A stretch of DNA of 64,000 nt from Bacteroidales bacterium (GTDB lineage Bacteria > Bacteroidota > Bacteroidia > Bacteroidales > 4484-276). Below are positions 38,436 to 47,283 of this stretch, in pieces. The stretch spans positions 259,135-323,134 of the forward strand of contig DASRND010000003.1 in the NCBI GenBank assembly GCA_035647615.1. Reading direction: 5' to 3'. The translations under genes and the position numbers were made by a program. Positions within the stretch are counted from its first letter, which is position 1, and each line of letters starts with the position of its first letter. Under the pieces are notes generated by a model that saw only the letters and a program-made list of their open reading frames with translations, had not been told where the DNA came from and made no database searches.

Positions 38436-38684
38436 GGTAGAAATCACAAAGTAGATTTGTAAAAATTATTAATGATTGCAGAATCGTCCCGGTGGGCTAT
38501 TGGTAGCGTAACGCAGAAAAGTAAAGAATTCTTTTTTGGAAGGGAGGGAATGTATTCATCTGGAAATTGATAAGCATTTTATCCCAACACATTGTCATAT
38601 CGTTATGATGACCAATTTTCTTTGATATCAAGACCCGGAATGACCTTATTGTTAAAAGGCCATGATTTCCTAACGATCTTTCAT

Positions 38685-38692
38685 TAATTTTG
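38685..38692 (+). promoter_or_regulatory. Candidate -7 element for the 38726 gene
   Basis: TAATTTTG matches TAnnTTTG and lies 33 bp before the start codon. The -33 box is unclear. Confidence 0.4.
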
Positions 38693-38725
38693 CCTCAGTT
38701 TATTTCATTAATCACCGGAAAAATT

Positions 38726-39418
38726 ATGAAAACAAAAGTTCTACTACTCACGCTTGTTACGCTGTTGATAACGCACACTGCCTTCAGCCAGGTAAAACCT
38801 TTTCGATTTGGTTTGAAAGTAGCTCCTGCTATCAGCTGGGTGTCGCCCGACTCGGAGGGCTACAAAAACAAAGGAGCGCAGGCAGGTTTTTCCTGGGGGT
38901 TTATCAGCGACATCACCATCACCGAAAACTATTTTTTCGCAACAGGTTTTAATGTTAATTATCTAAAAGGGAAAATTTCTTATCCCTTTCAGGATTTGAC
39001 GGTGAGTAGTCCCGACATCGGAACAATGGTGAGTGATATGAAATTGCGTTACATCGATGTTCCGCTTACGCTAAAAATGAAAACCAACCGTTTCGACAAA
39101 ATGCAGTATTACGGCCAGATAGGATTTTCGCTGGCTTTTAATATCAAAACAAAAACAGAGGAAACCTTTAAGTTGGGCAATGTTACAATCGAAAAAAACG
39201 AACGCGACCGTACCGACGATATGCAACTGCTCAAGGCTTCGCTGGTGATTGGAGGAGGTATCGAATATTATATCGACAACTCCACCTCCATCCTCGTTGG
39301 TGTCACTTATTACAATGGAATTTCTAACATTATGAAAGGCTACAACACTGTGGATGGCAGTGTGAAACAAAAGGCTGCTCCTCATTTTATCGAGCTCAAT
39401 CTGGGCGTTATTTTCTAA
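38726..39418 (+). CDS. PorT-family outer-membrane beta-barrel protein
   Basis: Start at 38726 (MKTKVLLLTLVTLLITHTAFSQ) gives a clean signal peptide. The 230-residue product carries PFRFGLKVAPAISWVSP, YFFATGFNVNYL, and a closing strand HFIELNLGVIF. This is a small barrel of the group that includes PorT; whether it is the true T9SS PorT cannot be decided from sequence alone. nadE begins 14 bp downstream. Confidence 0.78.
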   Translation: MKTKVLLLTLVTLLITHTAFSQVKPFRFGLKVAPAISWVSPDSEGYKNKGAQAGFSWGFISDITITENYFFATGFNVNYLKGKISYPFQDLTVSSPDIGTMVSDMKLRYIDVPLTLKMKTNRFDKMQYYGQIGFSLAFNIKTKTEETFKLGNVTIEKNERDRTDDMQLLKASLVIGGGIEYYIDNSTSILVGVTYYNGISNIMKGYNTVDGSVKQKAAPHFIELNLGVIF

Positions 39419-39432
39419 AAAATATTTCAGCT

Positions 39433-41082
39433 ATGCGCATCGCTCTTGCACAAATCGATTATCACGTCGGGGATTTTTCGGGTAACGTTTCACGCATCCT
39501 TCAGGCTATCGATCGGGCCAGGCAAAATAAAGCCGATCTGATTGTTTTTGCAGAGCTTGCTGTGTCGGGTTATCCGCCACGCGATTTTTTGGAGTTTGAT
39601 GATTTTATTACACAATGTCATAAGGCTATCGGGCAAATAGCTGCCGGATGTGTCGGAATTACCGCCATCGTGGGAGCGCCAGAGCGCAACCATGCCGAGC
39701 AGGGAAAAGACCTATTTAATTCGGCGTACGTGCTTGCTGACGGCAAGGTTAAAACCATCAGAAATAAAACGCTGCTGCCCGACTACGACGTATTTGACGA
39801 ATATCGTTATTTCGAACCCAACACGCACTTCGACATTGTGCATGTTGCCGGAAAGAAAGTGGCACTGACCATCTGTGAAGACCTGTGGAATTTTGGCAAC
39901 AATCCGTTGTACACCGCTACACCGATGGATGAGTTAATGCGTCACCAGCCCGATTTGATGATCAATATTGCGGCTTCACCTTTTAATTACACGCAACATG
40001 TAGCGCGTTCCGATATGCTGCTGGCTAATGCGAATCGATACAAATTGCCGCTGTTTTACGTAAATCATGTGGGTGCGCAGGCGGAATTGCTTTTCGACGG
40101 CGGCTCTCTGGCGATTGACGCTCATGGCAATATTGCTGGTGAGCTAAAATATTTTGAAGAGGATTTTCAGATTTTTGATACCGACAACTTTTCTGCTCAT
40201 TCGCAACAGCGGTCTATTGATAAATATCCTGCCGATAATCGCAAGATTGGTTTGATAAACGATGCGCTGGTGATGGGCATCCGCAACTACTTTGAAAAGC
40301 TTGGTTTCTCCCGGGCGGTGCTCGGCATGTCGGGCGGCCTCGACTCGGCCGTTACACTGGCGCTTGCAGTGCAGGCTCTTGGAAAAGATAAAGTTCTTTC
40401 GGTGCTGATGCCATCACCATTTTCGTCGCAGCATTCTGTGGACGATTCGCTGGAGATGCTGCAAAACCTGGGCAGCCCGCACGAGACTATACCTATTGAT
40501 GATGTTTATAAAAGATTTGGTGAAACCCTTTCGCCGTTTTTCAAAGACCTGCCATTTGATCTTGCCGAAGAAAACCTGCAGGCACGTATCCGCGGCACCT
40601 TGCTCATGGCTATGTCGAATAAGTTTGGATACATCGTTCTCAACACCTCCAACAAAAGTGAGGCGGCTGTAGGTTATGGTACCCTTTACGGAGATATGAA
40701 CGGTGGGCTTTCGGTGCTGGGCGACGTGTACAAAACAGATGTCTTTGCCCTGGCGCGTTACATCAACCGCAACGGTGAGGTCATCCCCGAAAACATCATC
40801 ACCAAACCGCCATCTGCTGAGCTGCGCCCCGATCAGAAAGACAGCGACTCGCTCCCCGGCTACGACATTCTTGATGATATTCTCTACCAGTACATCGAGC
40901 TGCAACTGGGGCTAGATGAACTGATTTCTGCCGGTTTTGATGAAGCCATAGTGCGACGTGTGCTGAAGATGGTAAATTCCAGCGAATACAAACGTCATCA
41001 GACGCCACCCATCCTGCGCGTGTCAACCAAAGCTTTTGGTATGGGACGCCGCATGCCCATCGTTTCCAAATATCTGTTGTAA
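39433..41082 (+). CDS. nadE: Glutamine-dependent NAD+ synthetase
   Basis: A 549-residue two-domain NadE that amidates deamido-NAD+. The N-terminal nitrilase domain has the Glu-Lys-Cys triad at E41 (FAELAVSGYP), K112 (RNKTLLPD) and C148 (LTICEDLW). It makes ammonia from glutamine and channels it to the C-terminal synthetase domain with the PP-loop SGGLDSAV at 300-307. Length and motifs are complete. It forms a short group with the barrel gene before it and ends at a bidirectional terminator. Confidence 0.95.
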   Translation: MRIALAQIDYHVGDFSGNVSRILQAIDRARQNKADLIVFAELAVSGYPPRDFLEFDDFITQCHKAIGQIAAGCVGITAIVGAPERNHAEQGKDLFNSAYVLADGKVKTIRNKTLLPDYDVFDEYRYFEPNTHFDIVHVAGKKVALTICEDLWNFGNNPLYTATPMDELMRHQPDLMINIAASPFNYTQHVARSDMLLANANRYKLPLFYVNHVGAQAELLFDGGSLAIDAHGNIAGELKYFEEDFQIFDTDNFSAHSQQRSIDKYPADNRKIGLINDALVMGIRNYFEKLGFSRAVLGMSGGLDSAVTLALAVQALGKDKVLSVLMPSPFSSQHSVDDSLEMLQNLGSPHETIPIDDVYKRFGETLSPFFKDLPFDLAEENLQARIRGTLLMAMSNKFGYIVLNTSNKSEAAVGYGTLYGDMNGGLSVLGDVYKTDVFALARYINRNGEVIPENIITKPPSAELRPDQKDSDSLPGYDILDDILYQYIELQLGLDELISAGFDEAIVRRVLKMVNSSEYKRHQTPPILRVSTKAFGMGRRMPIVSKYLL

Positions 41083-41101
41083 AAAAAACCTGCATTCATA
41101 A

Positions 41102-41135
41102 AAAAAGCCCGGCACACAATTGCGCTGGGCTTTTT
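41102..41135. terminator. Bidirectional terminator between nadE and the OmpA gene
   Basis: Stem AAAAAGCCCGGC / GCTGGGCTTTTT with one mismatch, flanked by A and T runs. It serves the two convergent genes. Confidence 0.85.
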
Positions 41136-41162
41136 CTTTAATAGGCTTAGTTATCGCCGGAC

Positions 41163-42551
41163 TTATTCATTGATAGAATTAATTTCTACCCTGCGGTTCA
41201 ACTTACGATTTGGTTCGCCGGAGTTGGGTACTAATGGGTTTTGTTCTCCAAAGCCTGCAGAGTCAAGACGATTGGCAGCGACTCCGTTTTTCACAAAATA
41301 ATCTTTAACGGAAGCTGCTCGCTTCTTCGACAGTTCGAAGTTGAAGTCAGCAGGACCTGTATCATCAGTATAACCATAAACGGTGTAACGCGATTTTGGA
41401 TATTCATTCATAATTTTGATGATGTTATCCAGGCTTTCTTTGGAACTATCACGCAGTTTATCACTGTTAAGGTCAAACTGAATGTTTTTTTGGTTCATTG
41501 TGATAGCTTCCTGCTTTTCGATAGGAATAATTATCGTGGCAGATGGTTTCGTCATAACATATTCTATCGGGCAACCTGCATTGCTCTTTGGACCTGGCTC
41601 GTTGGGGCAGAGATCCCACTTATCCGGAACGCCGTCACCATCAGCATCAGGACAGCCATGTGTAGCAGCTGGGCCTGGTTCGTTGGGGCAGTGGTCGTCG
41701 ATGTCGACAACGCCATCACCGTCGGTGTCAGGACAGCCCTGGTTAGCAAGAGTACCTGGCTCGTTGGGACATCTGTCCAGATGATCTGGAATTCCGTCAC
41801 CATCAGCATCAGGACATCCGTCAGCCGAAGCGGGGCCATATTGATACGGACATTTATCAAGGCTATCTACGATGCCGTCTCCGTCTGTATCAGGACAGCC
41901 GTCGTGTGCTTCTACTCCCGGAACTTCCGGACAAGCATCATAAAGGTCAGGAATACCGTCTTTATCTTTGTCGATTGCCTTACCAAAGCGCACGATGATA
42001 CCGGCTGAATAATGCATGTAGTCGTCGAAGTCGAACATGTAATCATACGAACCCTGGAAATTGAAGCCCACATACTCCGATACCCAAAAGTTGAAACCAA
42101 TACCCATCGGGATGCTCAGATAAGCTACATCGTTGAGTGAGGAACCGCTTACTCCGGTAAACACATAAGGAGCAAACCAGCTTTTCTCGTTGATAAGGTA
42201 GCCGTTGGCAAAATGATACTCAATCTGTGCGCCTGCTTTCCAGAAATAATCACTGTAGATGTTTTTCTCTAACGGTATACGATTTAGTTTATCAACCTCA
42301 AGTGTTACGCTAGAGGCCACTGCGGTAAGTGTAAAAGAATTGTTCAACATGCGGCCAAAACGCAACATGGTAGGCAAATGTTTACCCATCCAGTTGGCAT
42401 CCTGAATCTGTTGGTCAATAGGATATTTAACGACATTAAAGTCGGTGTAGTTAGTGCTCACACCTATGATCCAAGGGTGATAAACACTCTGAGCCTGCAC
42501 AGAGAGGCTCATAATCAATGCGATTGCGAAAAGGAATAAATACTTTTTCAT
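41163..42551 (-). CDS. OmpA family protein with thrombospondin type 3 repeats
   Basis: A 462-residue protein: signal peptide (LFLFAIALIMSLSVQAQ), N-terminal 8-strand barrel to about residue 195, then five calcium-binding TSP3 repeats (DTDGDGIVDSLDKCP type). A C-terminal OmpA peptidoglycan-binding domain follows (NFELSKKRAASVKDYF, RRVEINSI). It links outer membrane to peptidoglycan and is probably an abundant structural protein. Length and order are typical for Bacteroidota. Confidence 0.93.
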   Translation of the reverse strand: MKKYLFLFAIALIMSLSVQAQSVYHPWIIGVSTNYTDFNVVKYPIDQQIQDANWMGKHLPTMLRFGRMLNNSFTLTAVASSVTLEVDKLNRIPLEKNIYSDYFWKAGAQIEYHFANGYLINEKSWFAPYVFTGVSGSSLNDVAYLSIPMGIGFNFWVSEYVGFNFQGSYDYMFDFDDYMHYSAGIIVRFGKAIDKDKDGIPDLYDACPEVPGVEAHDGCPDTDGDGIVDSLDKCPYQYGPASADGCPDADGDGIPDHLDRCPNEPGTLANQGCPDTDGDGVVDIDDHCPNEPGPAATHGCPDADGDGVPDKWDLCPNEPGPKSNAGCPIEYVMTKPSATIIIPIEKQEAITMNQKNIQFDLNSDKLRDSSKESLDNIIKIMNEYPKSRYTVYGYTDDTGPADFNFELSKKRAASVKDYFVKNGVAANRLDSAGFGEQNPLVPNSGEPNRKLNRRVEINSINE

Positions 42552-42651
42552 ACTTCTTTAAGATTTAATTAGTTCAGTTCATTGGTTAAATAATAGCATT
42601 TGTTTTTTGATAGCTAAATCTGCCAAAAACAAAGGACTGGGAAAATTGTGC

Positions 42652-42659
42652 CAAAGTTA
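42652..42659 (-). promoter_or_regulatory. Candidate -7 element for the OmpA gene
   Basis: Minus-strand TAACTTTG matches TAnnTTTG, about 100 bp before the start. No -33 TTTG at the right distance. Confidence 0.35.
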
Positions 42660-42738
42660 TTACTATTTCCATGATTCCATACTTACAGGGTGTTTGAAAA
42701 GCTTATTATTAACAAATATTATAAAGTCCTGCAGGGTT

Positions 42739-42774
42739 TAAAAAAAAAGGCTGTCGTAACATTCCGGCAGCCTT
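42739..42774 (-). terminator. Terminator after the NifU-domain gene
   Basis: Stem AAGGCTG / CAGCCTT, extended by a G-C-rich centre; on the minus strand it is followed by eight or more T. Confidence 0.8.
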
Positions 42775-42803
42775 GATGTGAAACAACAAACATTATCCGT
42801 TTT

Positions 42804-43058
42804 TTACATTTCTAAATTTACAGCTTCTACTGATTTTATTTCAGGGATAGCTTTTTTCATGGACGCTTCCACGCCGTTTTTTAGTGTCATGGTGCTGTAG
42901 GGACATGTGCCGCATGCGCCAAGTAATTTCACATTCACTATGTTATCGTCGGTAAGCTCAATAAATTCAATGTCGCCGCCATCCTGTTGCAGGTAAGGGC
43001 GTATCTGATCGATAACATTTATAACTTTACGTTTGATCTCTTCTCTATTGTTTTCCAT
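42804..43058 (-). CDS. NifU C-terminal domain iron-sulfur scaffold protein
   Basis: An 84-residue protein that is a single NifU-C domain: IRPYLQQDGGDIEFIELT followed by the cluster motif GACGTCPYSTMTLKNGVE with CxxC. Such proteins carry and deliver [Fe-S] clusters. It follows mrp on the same strand (52 bp gap), a sensible pairing of two cluster carriers. Confidence 0.93.
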   Translation of the reverse strand: MENNREEIKRKVINVIDQIRPYLQQDGGDIEFIELTDDNIVNVKLLGACGTCPYSTMTLKNGVEASMKKAIPEIKSVEAVNLEM

Positions 43059-43110
43059 TGGATGATGATTTATTTAATAAAAAAATAAACTATGAAATGG
43101 CTGAATTATT

Positions 43111-44175
43111 TTAGGCAAAAGGTGAACCTTTGGGTTTGTTAAGAGTTGCGATGATGTTCCTGGCCAGCTCATCAAAAGCTTTGGTTACAGGGTTGTCGTT
43201 ATTTTCCAGCGCCACAGGTTTGCCTCTGTCGCCACTTTCGCAAATGCTCTGCACAAGTGGTATCTCGCCCAGAAATGGCACGCCGGCTTCGTTGGCCAGT
43301 TGCTTGCCACCTCCTTTTCCGAAGATGTAATATTTGTTGTCGGGCAGTTCGGCAGGAGTAAAGTACGACATGTTTTCGATGAGTCCCAGGATAGGTACTT
43401 TGGTTTTGTCGTTGTTGAACATGCTGAATGCCTTGCGCGCATCGGCAAGCGCCACATTTTGTGGTGTACTTACAATGGCTACACCCGACACCTTTACATC
43501 CTGCACAATGGTGAGGTGGATGTCGCCGGTTCCGGGAGGCAGGTCGAGCACCAGGTAATCGAGCTCGCCCCAGTCGGCATCGCGCAGTAGTTGGTTCAAA
43601 GCATTGGAGGCCATGGGGCCACGCCAGAGCAGCGCCTGATCGGGCTGAACAAAAAAGCCTATTGAGAGCACTTTGATACCATATTGTTCCACCGGGATAA
43701 TCACGTCGTGATCGTCGCGATGTTCGGCCATGGGCTTAGCATGCTCCAGATCAAACATCATCGGGATGGAAGGTCCATAAATGTCGGCATCGAGGATTCC
43801 GGTGCGCGCGCCGGTTTTGGCCAGCGCCACCGCCAGGTTGGCTGCCACAGTCGATTTGCCTACACCGCCTTTGCCCGAAGCTATGGCGATGATGTGTTTT
43901 ATCCGTGAAAGGGCATCACGTGGTCCGGCTTTCAGAAAGATGTTGCCGCGCACTTGCGCATCAGCGCCCAGATGCTTTTCGATGGCATCCACACACGATT
44001 GTTCTACAATAGCTGCTGCCTTATCGTTGGGTTTGGGAAATTGTACCGTGAAACTTATTTTGTTGCCTTTCACCTCCAGATGATCCACCATATTGAGCGA
44101 AACAATGTTATCGCCTTTCGGGAAATAAATCACCTCTTTCAAGGCTTCCAGCACTTGATCATTAGTATACGACAT
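43111..44175 (-). CDS. mrp: Mrp/ApbC family iron-sulfur cluster carrier ATPase
   Basis: A 354-residue protein with an N-terminal MIP18/DUF59 domain (QVLEALKEVIYF) and a P-loop ATPase domain with the deviant Walker A IASGKGGVGKSTVAANLA. YLVLDLPPGTGD and the NMSYF region follow. Mrp proteins bind and transfer [4Fe-4S] clusters to apoproteins. Transcribed with the NifU-domain gene. Confidence 0.93.
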   Translation of the reverse strand: MSYTNDQVLEALKEVIYFPKGDNIVSLNMVDHLEVKGNKISFTVQFPKPNDKAAAIVEQSCVDAIEKHLGADAQVRGNIFLKAGPRDALSRIKHIIAIASGKGGVGKSTVAANLAVALAKTGARTGILDADIYGPSIPMMFDLEHAKPMAEHRDDHDVIIPVEQYGIKVLSIGFFVQPDQALLWRGPMASNALNQLLRDADWGELDYLVLDLPPGTGDIHLTIVQDVKVSGVAIVSTPQNVALADARKAFSMFNNDKTKVPILGLIENMSYFTPAELPDNKYYIFGKGGGKQLANEAGVPFLGEIPLVQSICESGDRGKPVALENNDNPVTKAFDELARNIIATLNKPKGSPFA

Positions 44176-44271
44176 AGTTCTAAATTTTTATTTATTACAA
44201 AAGTACTATTAAGCATTTCTATTGTCTTGCTGTTATAAAATGCAAGAGCAACAGCAGGTTTACAAAAAACA

Positions 44272-44301
44272 AAAAAGACCGGAACATGCCGGTCTTTTTT
44301 T
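44272..44301. terminator. Terminator after the peroxiredoxin gene
   Basis: Stem AAAAGACCGG / CCGGTCTTTT around a 6-nt loop, flanked by A and T runs on both sides. It lies between the peroxiredoxin stop and the mrp start, both on the minus strand. Confidence 0.85.
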
Positions 44302-44324
44302 AGTTATTAAACTTTAAAAAATGC

Positions 44325-44984
44325 TTAAAGGCTTTTTTTGGCCAGATAGAAATCTACCATTTCGTAATTGCTCTTTTCGCGTTCTTCCATTTCGCTAACG
44401 GTCTTTGGCGGAGGTACAATTACTTTGTCGCCTGGCTGCCAGTTGAGGGGCATGGCCACGCCATTGGCGTCAGAGGTTTGCAGTGCTTTCAGCGAACGCC
44501 AGATTTCGTCCATGTTGCGGCCCACGTTGAGCGGGTAGTACATGATGAGGCGAACTTTGCCTTTGGGGTCGATAAAGAATACCGCGCGCACGGCAGCAGT
44601 TTCAGCTTCGCCCGGCTGAACCATGCCATAAAGATTGGCAACTTTCATATCCAGGTCAGCGATGATGGGGAATCGCATGGTGATGCCCAGATTTTTCTTC
44701 ACGTTGTGAACCCATGCGATGTGCGAGTGAATGCTGTCGATGCTTAAGCCCATGAGCTTGGTGTTGTACTTTGCAAATTCTTCTTCTTGCTCGGCAAAAG
44801 CTGACATCTCGGTGGTACATACCGGTGTAAAGTCGGCAGGGTGTGAGAATAAAATTACCCAGCTTCCTTTGTTGAATTCCGAAAACTGGATCATTCCCGT
44901 GGTGGTCATCGACTTAAAATCGGGTGCCTGGTCACCAATAAGTGGAATCTTTTTTACTTCTTGTACTTCAATTTGTTCTGTCAT
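44325..44984 (-). CDS. 1-Cys peroxiredoxin (Prx6 type)
   Basis: A 219-residue peroxiredoxin reducing H2O2 and organic peroxides. The peroxidatic cysteine is C56 in HPADFTPVCTTEM. I find no second cysteine anywhere in the protein, which, with the long C-terminal arm, marks the Prx6 (1-Cys) subfamily. It diverges from oxyR and has a strong promoter match upstream, so OxyR control is likely. Confidence 0.93.
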   Translation of the reverse strand: MTEQIEVQEVKKIPLIGDQAPDFKSMTTTGMIQFSEFNKGSWVILFSHPADFTPVCTTEMSAFAEQEEEFAKYNTKLMGLSIDSIHSHIAWVHNVKKNLGITMRFPIIADLDMKVANLYGMVQPGEAETAAVRAVFFIDPKGKVRLIMYYPLNVGRNMDEIWRSLKALQTSDANGVAMPLNWQPGDKVIVPPPKTVSEMEEREKSNYEMVDFYLAKKSL

Positions 44985-45037
44985 GTTAGAGAGTTTTTGT
45001 TATTAATAAATAAAGAATGAGTTGTAAAATGATGGTG

Positions 45038-45069
45038 CAAAAATACTGAACATCAAGATATAAAACAAA
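45038..45069 (-). promoter_or_regulatory. Promoter of the peroxiredoxin gene
   Basis: Read on the minus strand, TTTG (45066-45069), a 20-bp spacer, and TATTTTTG (45038-45045) match both boxes of the Bacteroidota consensus. The start codon is about 53 bp further. A plus-strand TACATTTG at 45112-45119 could serve oxyR from the same 348-bp intergenic region. Confidence 0.7.
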
Positions 45070-45332
45070 TCGAATGTTTCTATGATGCAATAGAGAGAAT
45101 TGATAATGTCTTACATTTGCCATCGAATTTCGTTTTAAAAGTGGCCCCGTCAGAATCCGGGTAGGATTATTATTATAATACAGTAGACACAATACCAGCA
45201 GGTTATGATAGAAAAAAATTTATTATTAAAAATAAAATAGCAAAAAACGATACAAAAGATCTGCTGCTACGTCGTCAGGAAAAAGTTTGAGTCAGTAACA
45301 TAATTTTAGTAATTTTTAAATATTAGCCTTCA

Positions 45333-46280
45333 ATGATAACCCTCGTACAATTACAATATCTGGTCGCCATCGACCGCCATCGCAACTTCGCCAGAGCATC
45401 GGAAGCATGTTTTGTAACGCAGCCTACGCTGAGCATGCAGGTAAAAAAGCTGGAGGATGAACTGGGTGTCGTGATTTTTGATCGCACCAAAAAACCTGTA
45501 ATTGCTACCGAAATAGGACGACTCATCATCGACCAGGCACAATTGGTGATAAATCAAACGGAGCAAATCCATGAAACGATCAAATCTTTTAACCAAAATG
45601 TAAGCGGTAAGATCCGTCTGGGAATTATCCCTACGCTGGCGCCTTATCTGTTACCACGTTTTGCGGGCAACCTGCGGCGGCATTATCCGGAAGTGCAGCT
45701 TCTTGTCCGCGAATTGCTCACTGATGAAATCGCCGAGCGGCTTATCGCTGATGAGCTGGATGCAGGCATTTTTGTTACACCTTATTACAACAGCAAAATC
45801 CGTGAGTGGCCTTTGTTTTACGAAGAGATGAAACTCTACACCAGTCCCGGTCATGCAATTTTCACCAAGCCATTGATAACCGTGCGCGATGCCGAAGCCC
45901 CCGGCATCTGGTTGCTGAGCGATGGTCACTGCTTCCGCGATCAGGTGATCAACCTGTGCGATATCCCGGCAGGCCGCGATCAGCAGACACCTTACGAATT
46001 TGAAGGCGGATCACTGGAAACCCTGATGCGTATCATCGATAAGGAGGGTGGCTTTACGCTAATGCCCGATCTGGCGGTGCTTGATTTGCCTGAGGAAAAA
46101 CAGCAACAAATAAAAACTTTTGATGACTACACCCCGCTGCGTGAAGTGAGCCTGGTGTTTTCGCGCAACTTCGCCAAGCATCGTTTGTTGCAGCTACTCT
46201 TCGATGAGATTCGTGCCAACGTGCCCGCTTACATGATCGATGCGGAGCGCGGAAAAGTGGTGGAGTGGAAGGAGAAGTAG
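45333..46280 (+). CDS. oxyR: LysR-family peroxide sensor OxyR
   Basis: A 315-residue LysR-type regulator. Helix-turn-helix at the N-terminus (NFARASEACFVTQPTLSMQV). The substrate domain carries the OxyR redox pair C200 and C209 in DGHCFRDQVINLC, with the nine-residue spacing of E. coli C199/C208. Peroxide would oxidise these to a disulfide and switch DNA contacts. Its location opposite the peroxiredoxin gene is the classic regulator-target layout. Confidence 0.93.
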   Translation: MITLVQLQYLVAIDRHRNFARASEACFVTQPTLSMQVKKLEDELGVVIFDRTKKPVIATEIGRLIIDQAQLVINQTEQIHETIKSFNQNVSGKIRLGIIPTLAPYLLPRFAGNLRRHYPEVQLLVRELLTDEIAERLIADELDAGIFVTPYYNSKIREWPLFYEEMKLYTSPGHAIFTKPLITVRDAEAPGIWLLSDGHCFRDQVINLCDIPAGRDQQTPYEFEGGSLETLMRIIDKEGGFTLMPDLAVLDLPEEKQQQIKTFDDYTPLREVSLVFSRNFAKHRLLQLLFDEIRANVPAYMIDAERGKVVEWKEK

Positions 46281-46403
46281 TAACTTCAGAATTTCTGACA
46301 CAGCGTAAATATCGTGTCGCGATTTTTAGATTTCTCCCTCCATTTCACGCCCGCCGTTGTCATTAGTAACGAAGTGAGGAATCTATTAAACCCGTTCATT
46401 TTT

Positions 46404-47273
46404 CTATTCTTCTCCCACAAGCTCAGCCTGTCTTCTTCGGTAAACGCGCGCCGAGATGATGATGCTAATTTCGTAAAGCCCCAGCAAGGGAATGGCCACC
46501 AATATTTGGCTGAAGACGTCGGGAGGAGTGATGATGGCGGAGATGATTAGCACAACCACAATCATCGCTTTGCGGCTGCGTCGCATAAATGTAGGTGTTA
46601 CCACCCCAACTTTGGTAAGAAAAAACACAAAGATGGGCAGTTCGAAAACCAGACCTACCGCAAAAGTGAGCGACACCACTGTACTGATGTAGGAGTTGAG
46701 CGCAATTTGATTCTCGACAGTCTCGCTTACGTTGTAGGTGCCCAGAAATGTGACGGCCAAAGGTACGATGAGAAAATAGCTGAAAAGGACGCCCAGCAGA
46801 AATAAAAGTGAACTCCAAAACACTGCGCCAGTAGCGTGTTGCTGTTCATGTTTGTAAAGAGCAGGCTTGATAAATCGCCATACCTCCCACAGAATGTAAG
46901 GCACCGCCAGGATGATGCCGACAAAAACGGAGATGTAAAGATGTATCAAAAACTGCCCCGCCATCTTGATGTTGATGAGCGTGAGGCTGAAGTTTTTGAT
47001 GCAGAGCGCATCCGGATCAATAAATGTAAGATGTGTAGAAACCCATCGTCCCAGCTCGCAAAGCAGCCGGTAGGTGACAAAGTTGGAGGATTTGGGAGCC
47101 AGAATGATGTAGTTGAAAATAATGTCCTTGTTGAGAAAAGCCACCACGGCCAAAGCCACTACTGCCACAATGGAGCGTACCAGATGCCAGCGCAGCGCTT
47201 CCAGATGCTCCCAAAAGGTCATCTCCGATTGCTCTGCGTCCTGCTCTTTGCCGTGTGGCATTTTTCTGGCCAT
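46404..47273 (-). CDS. tatC: Twin-arginine translocase subunit TatC
   Basis: A 289-residue six-span membrane protein. The conserved cytoplasmic N-terminal motif is FWEHLEALRWHLVRS, and later parts include YILWEVWRFIKPALY, FELPIFVFFL and TPPDVFSQ. It contains a longer first periplasmic loop than E. coli TatC, as is usual in Bacteroidota. No tatA gene is beside it. Just upstream of its stop, at 46355-46384, is a fragment resembling the common GTCATT..AACGAAGTGAGGAATCT intergenic repeat. Confidence 0.94.
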   Translation of the reverse strand: MARKMPHGKEQDAEQSEMTFWEHLEALRWHLVRSIVAVVALAVVAFLNKDIIFNYIILAPKSSNFVTYRLLCELGRWVSTHLTFIDPDALCIKNFSLTLINIKMAGQFLIHLYISVFVGIILAVPYILWEVWRFIKPALYKHEQQHATGAVFWSSLLFLLGVLFSYFLIVPLAVTFLGTYNVSETVENQIALNSYISTVVSLTFAVGLVFELPIFVFFLTKVGVVTPTFMRRSRKAMIVVVLIISAIITPPDVFSQILVAIPLLGLYEISIIISARVYRRRQAELVGEE

Positions 47274-47283
47274 CAGTAGTTTT

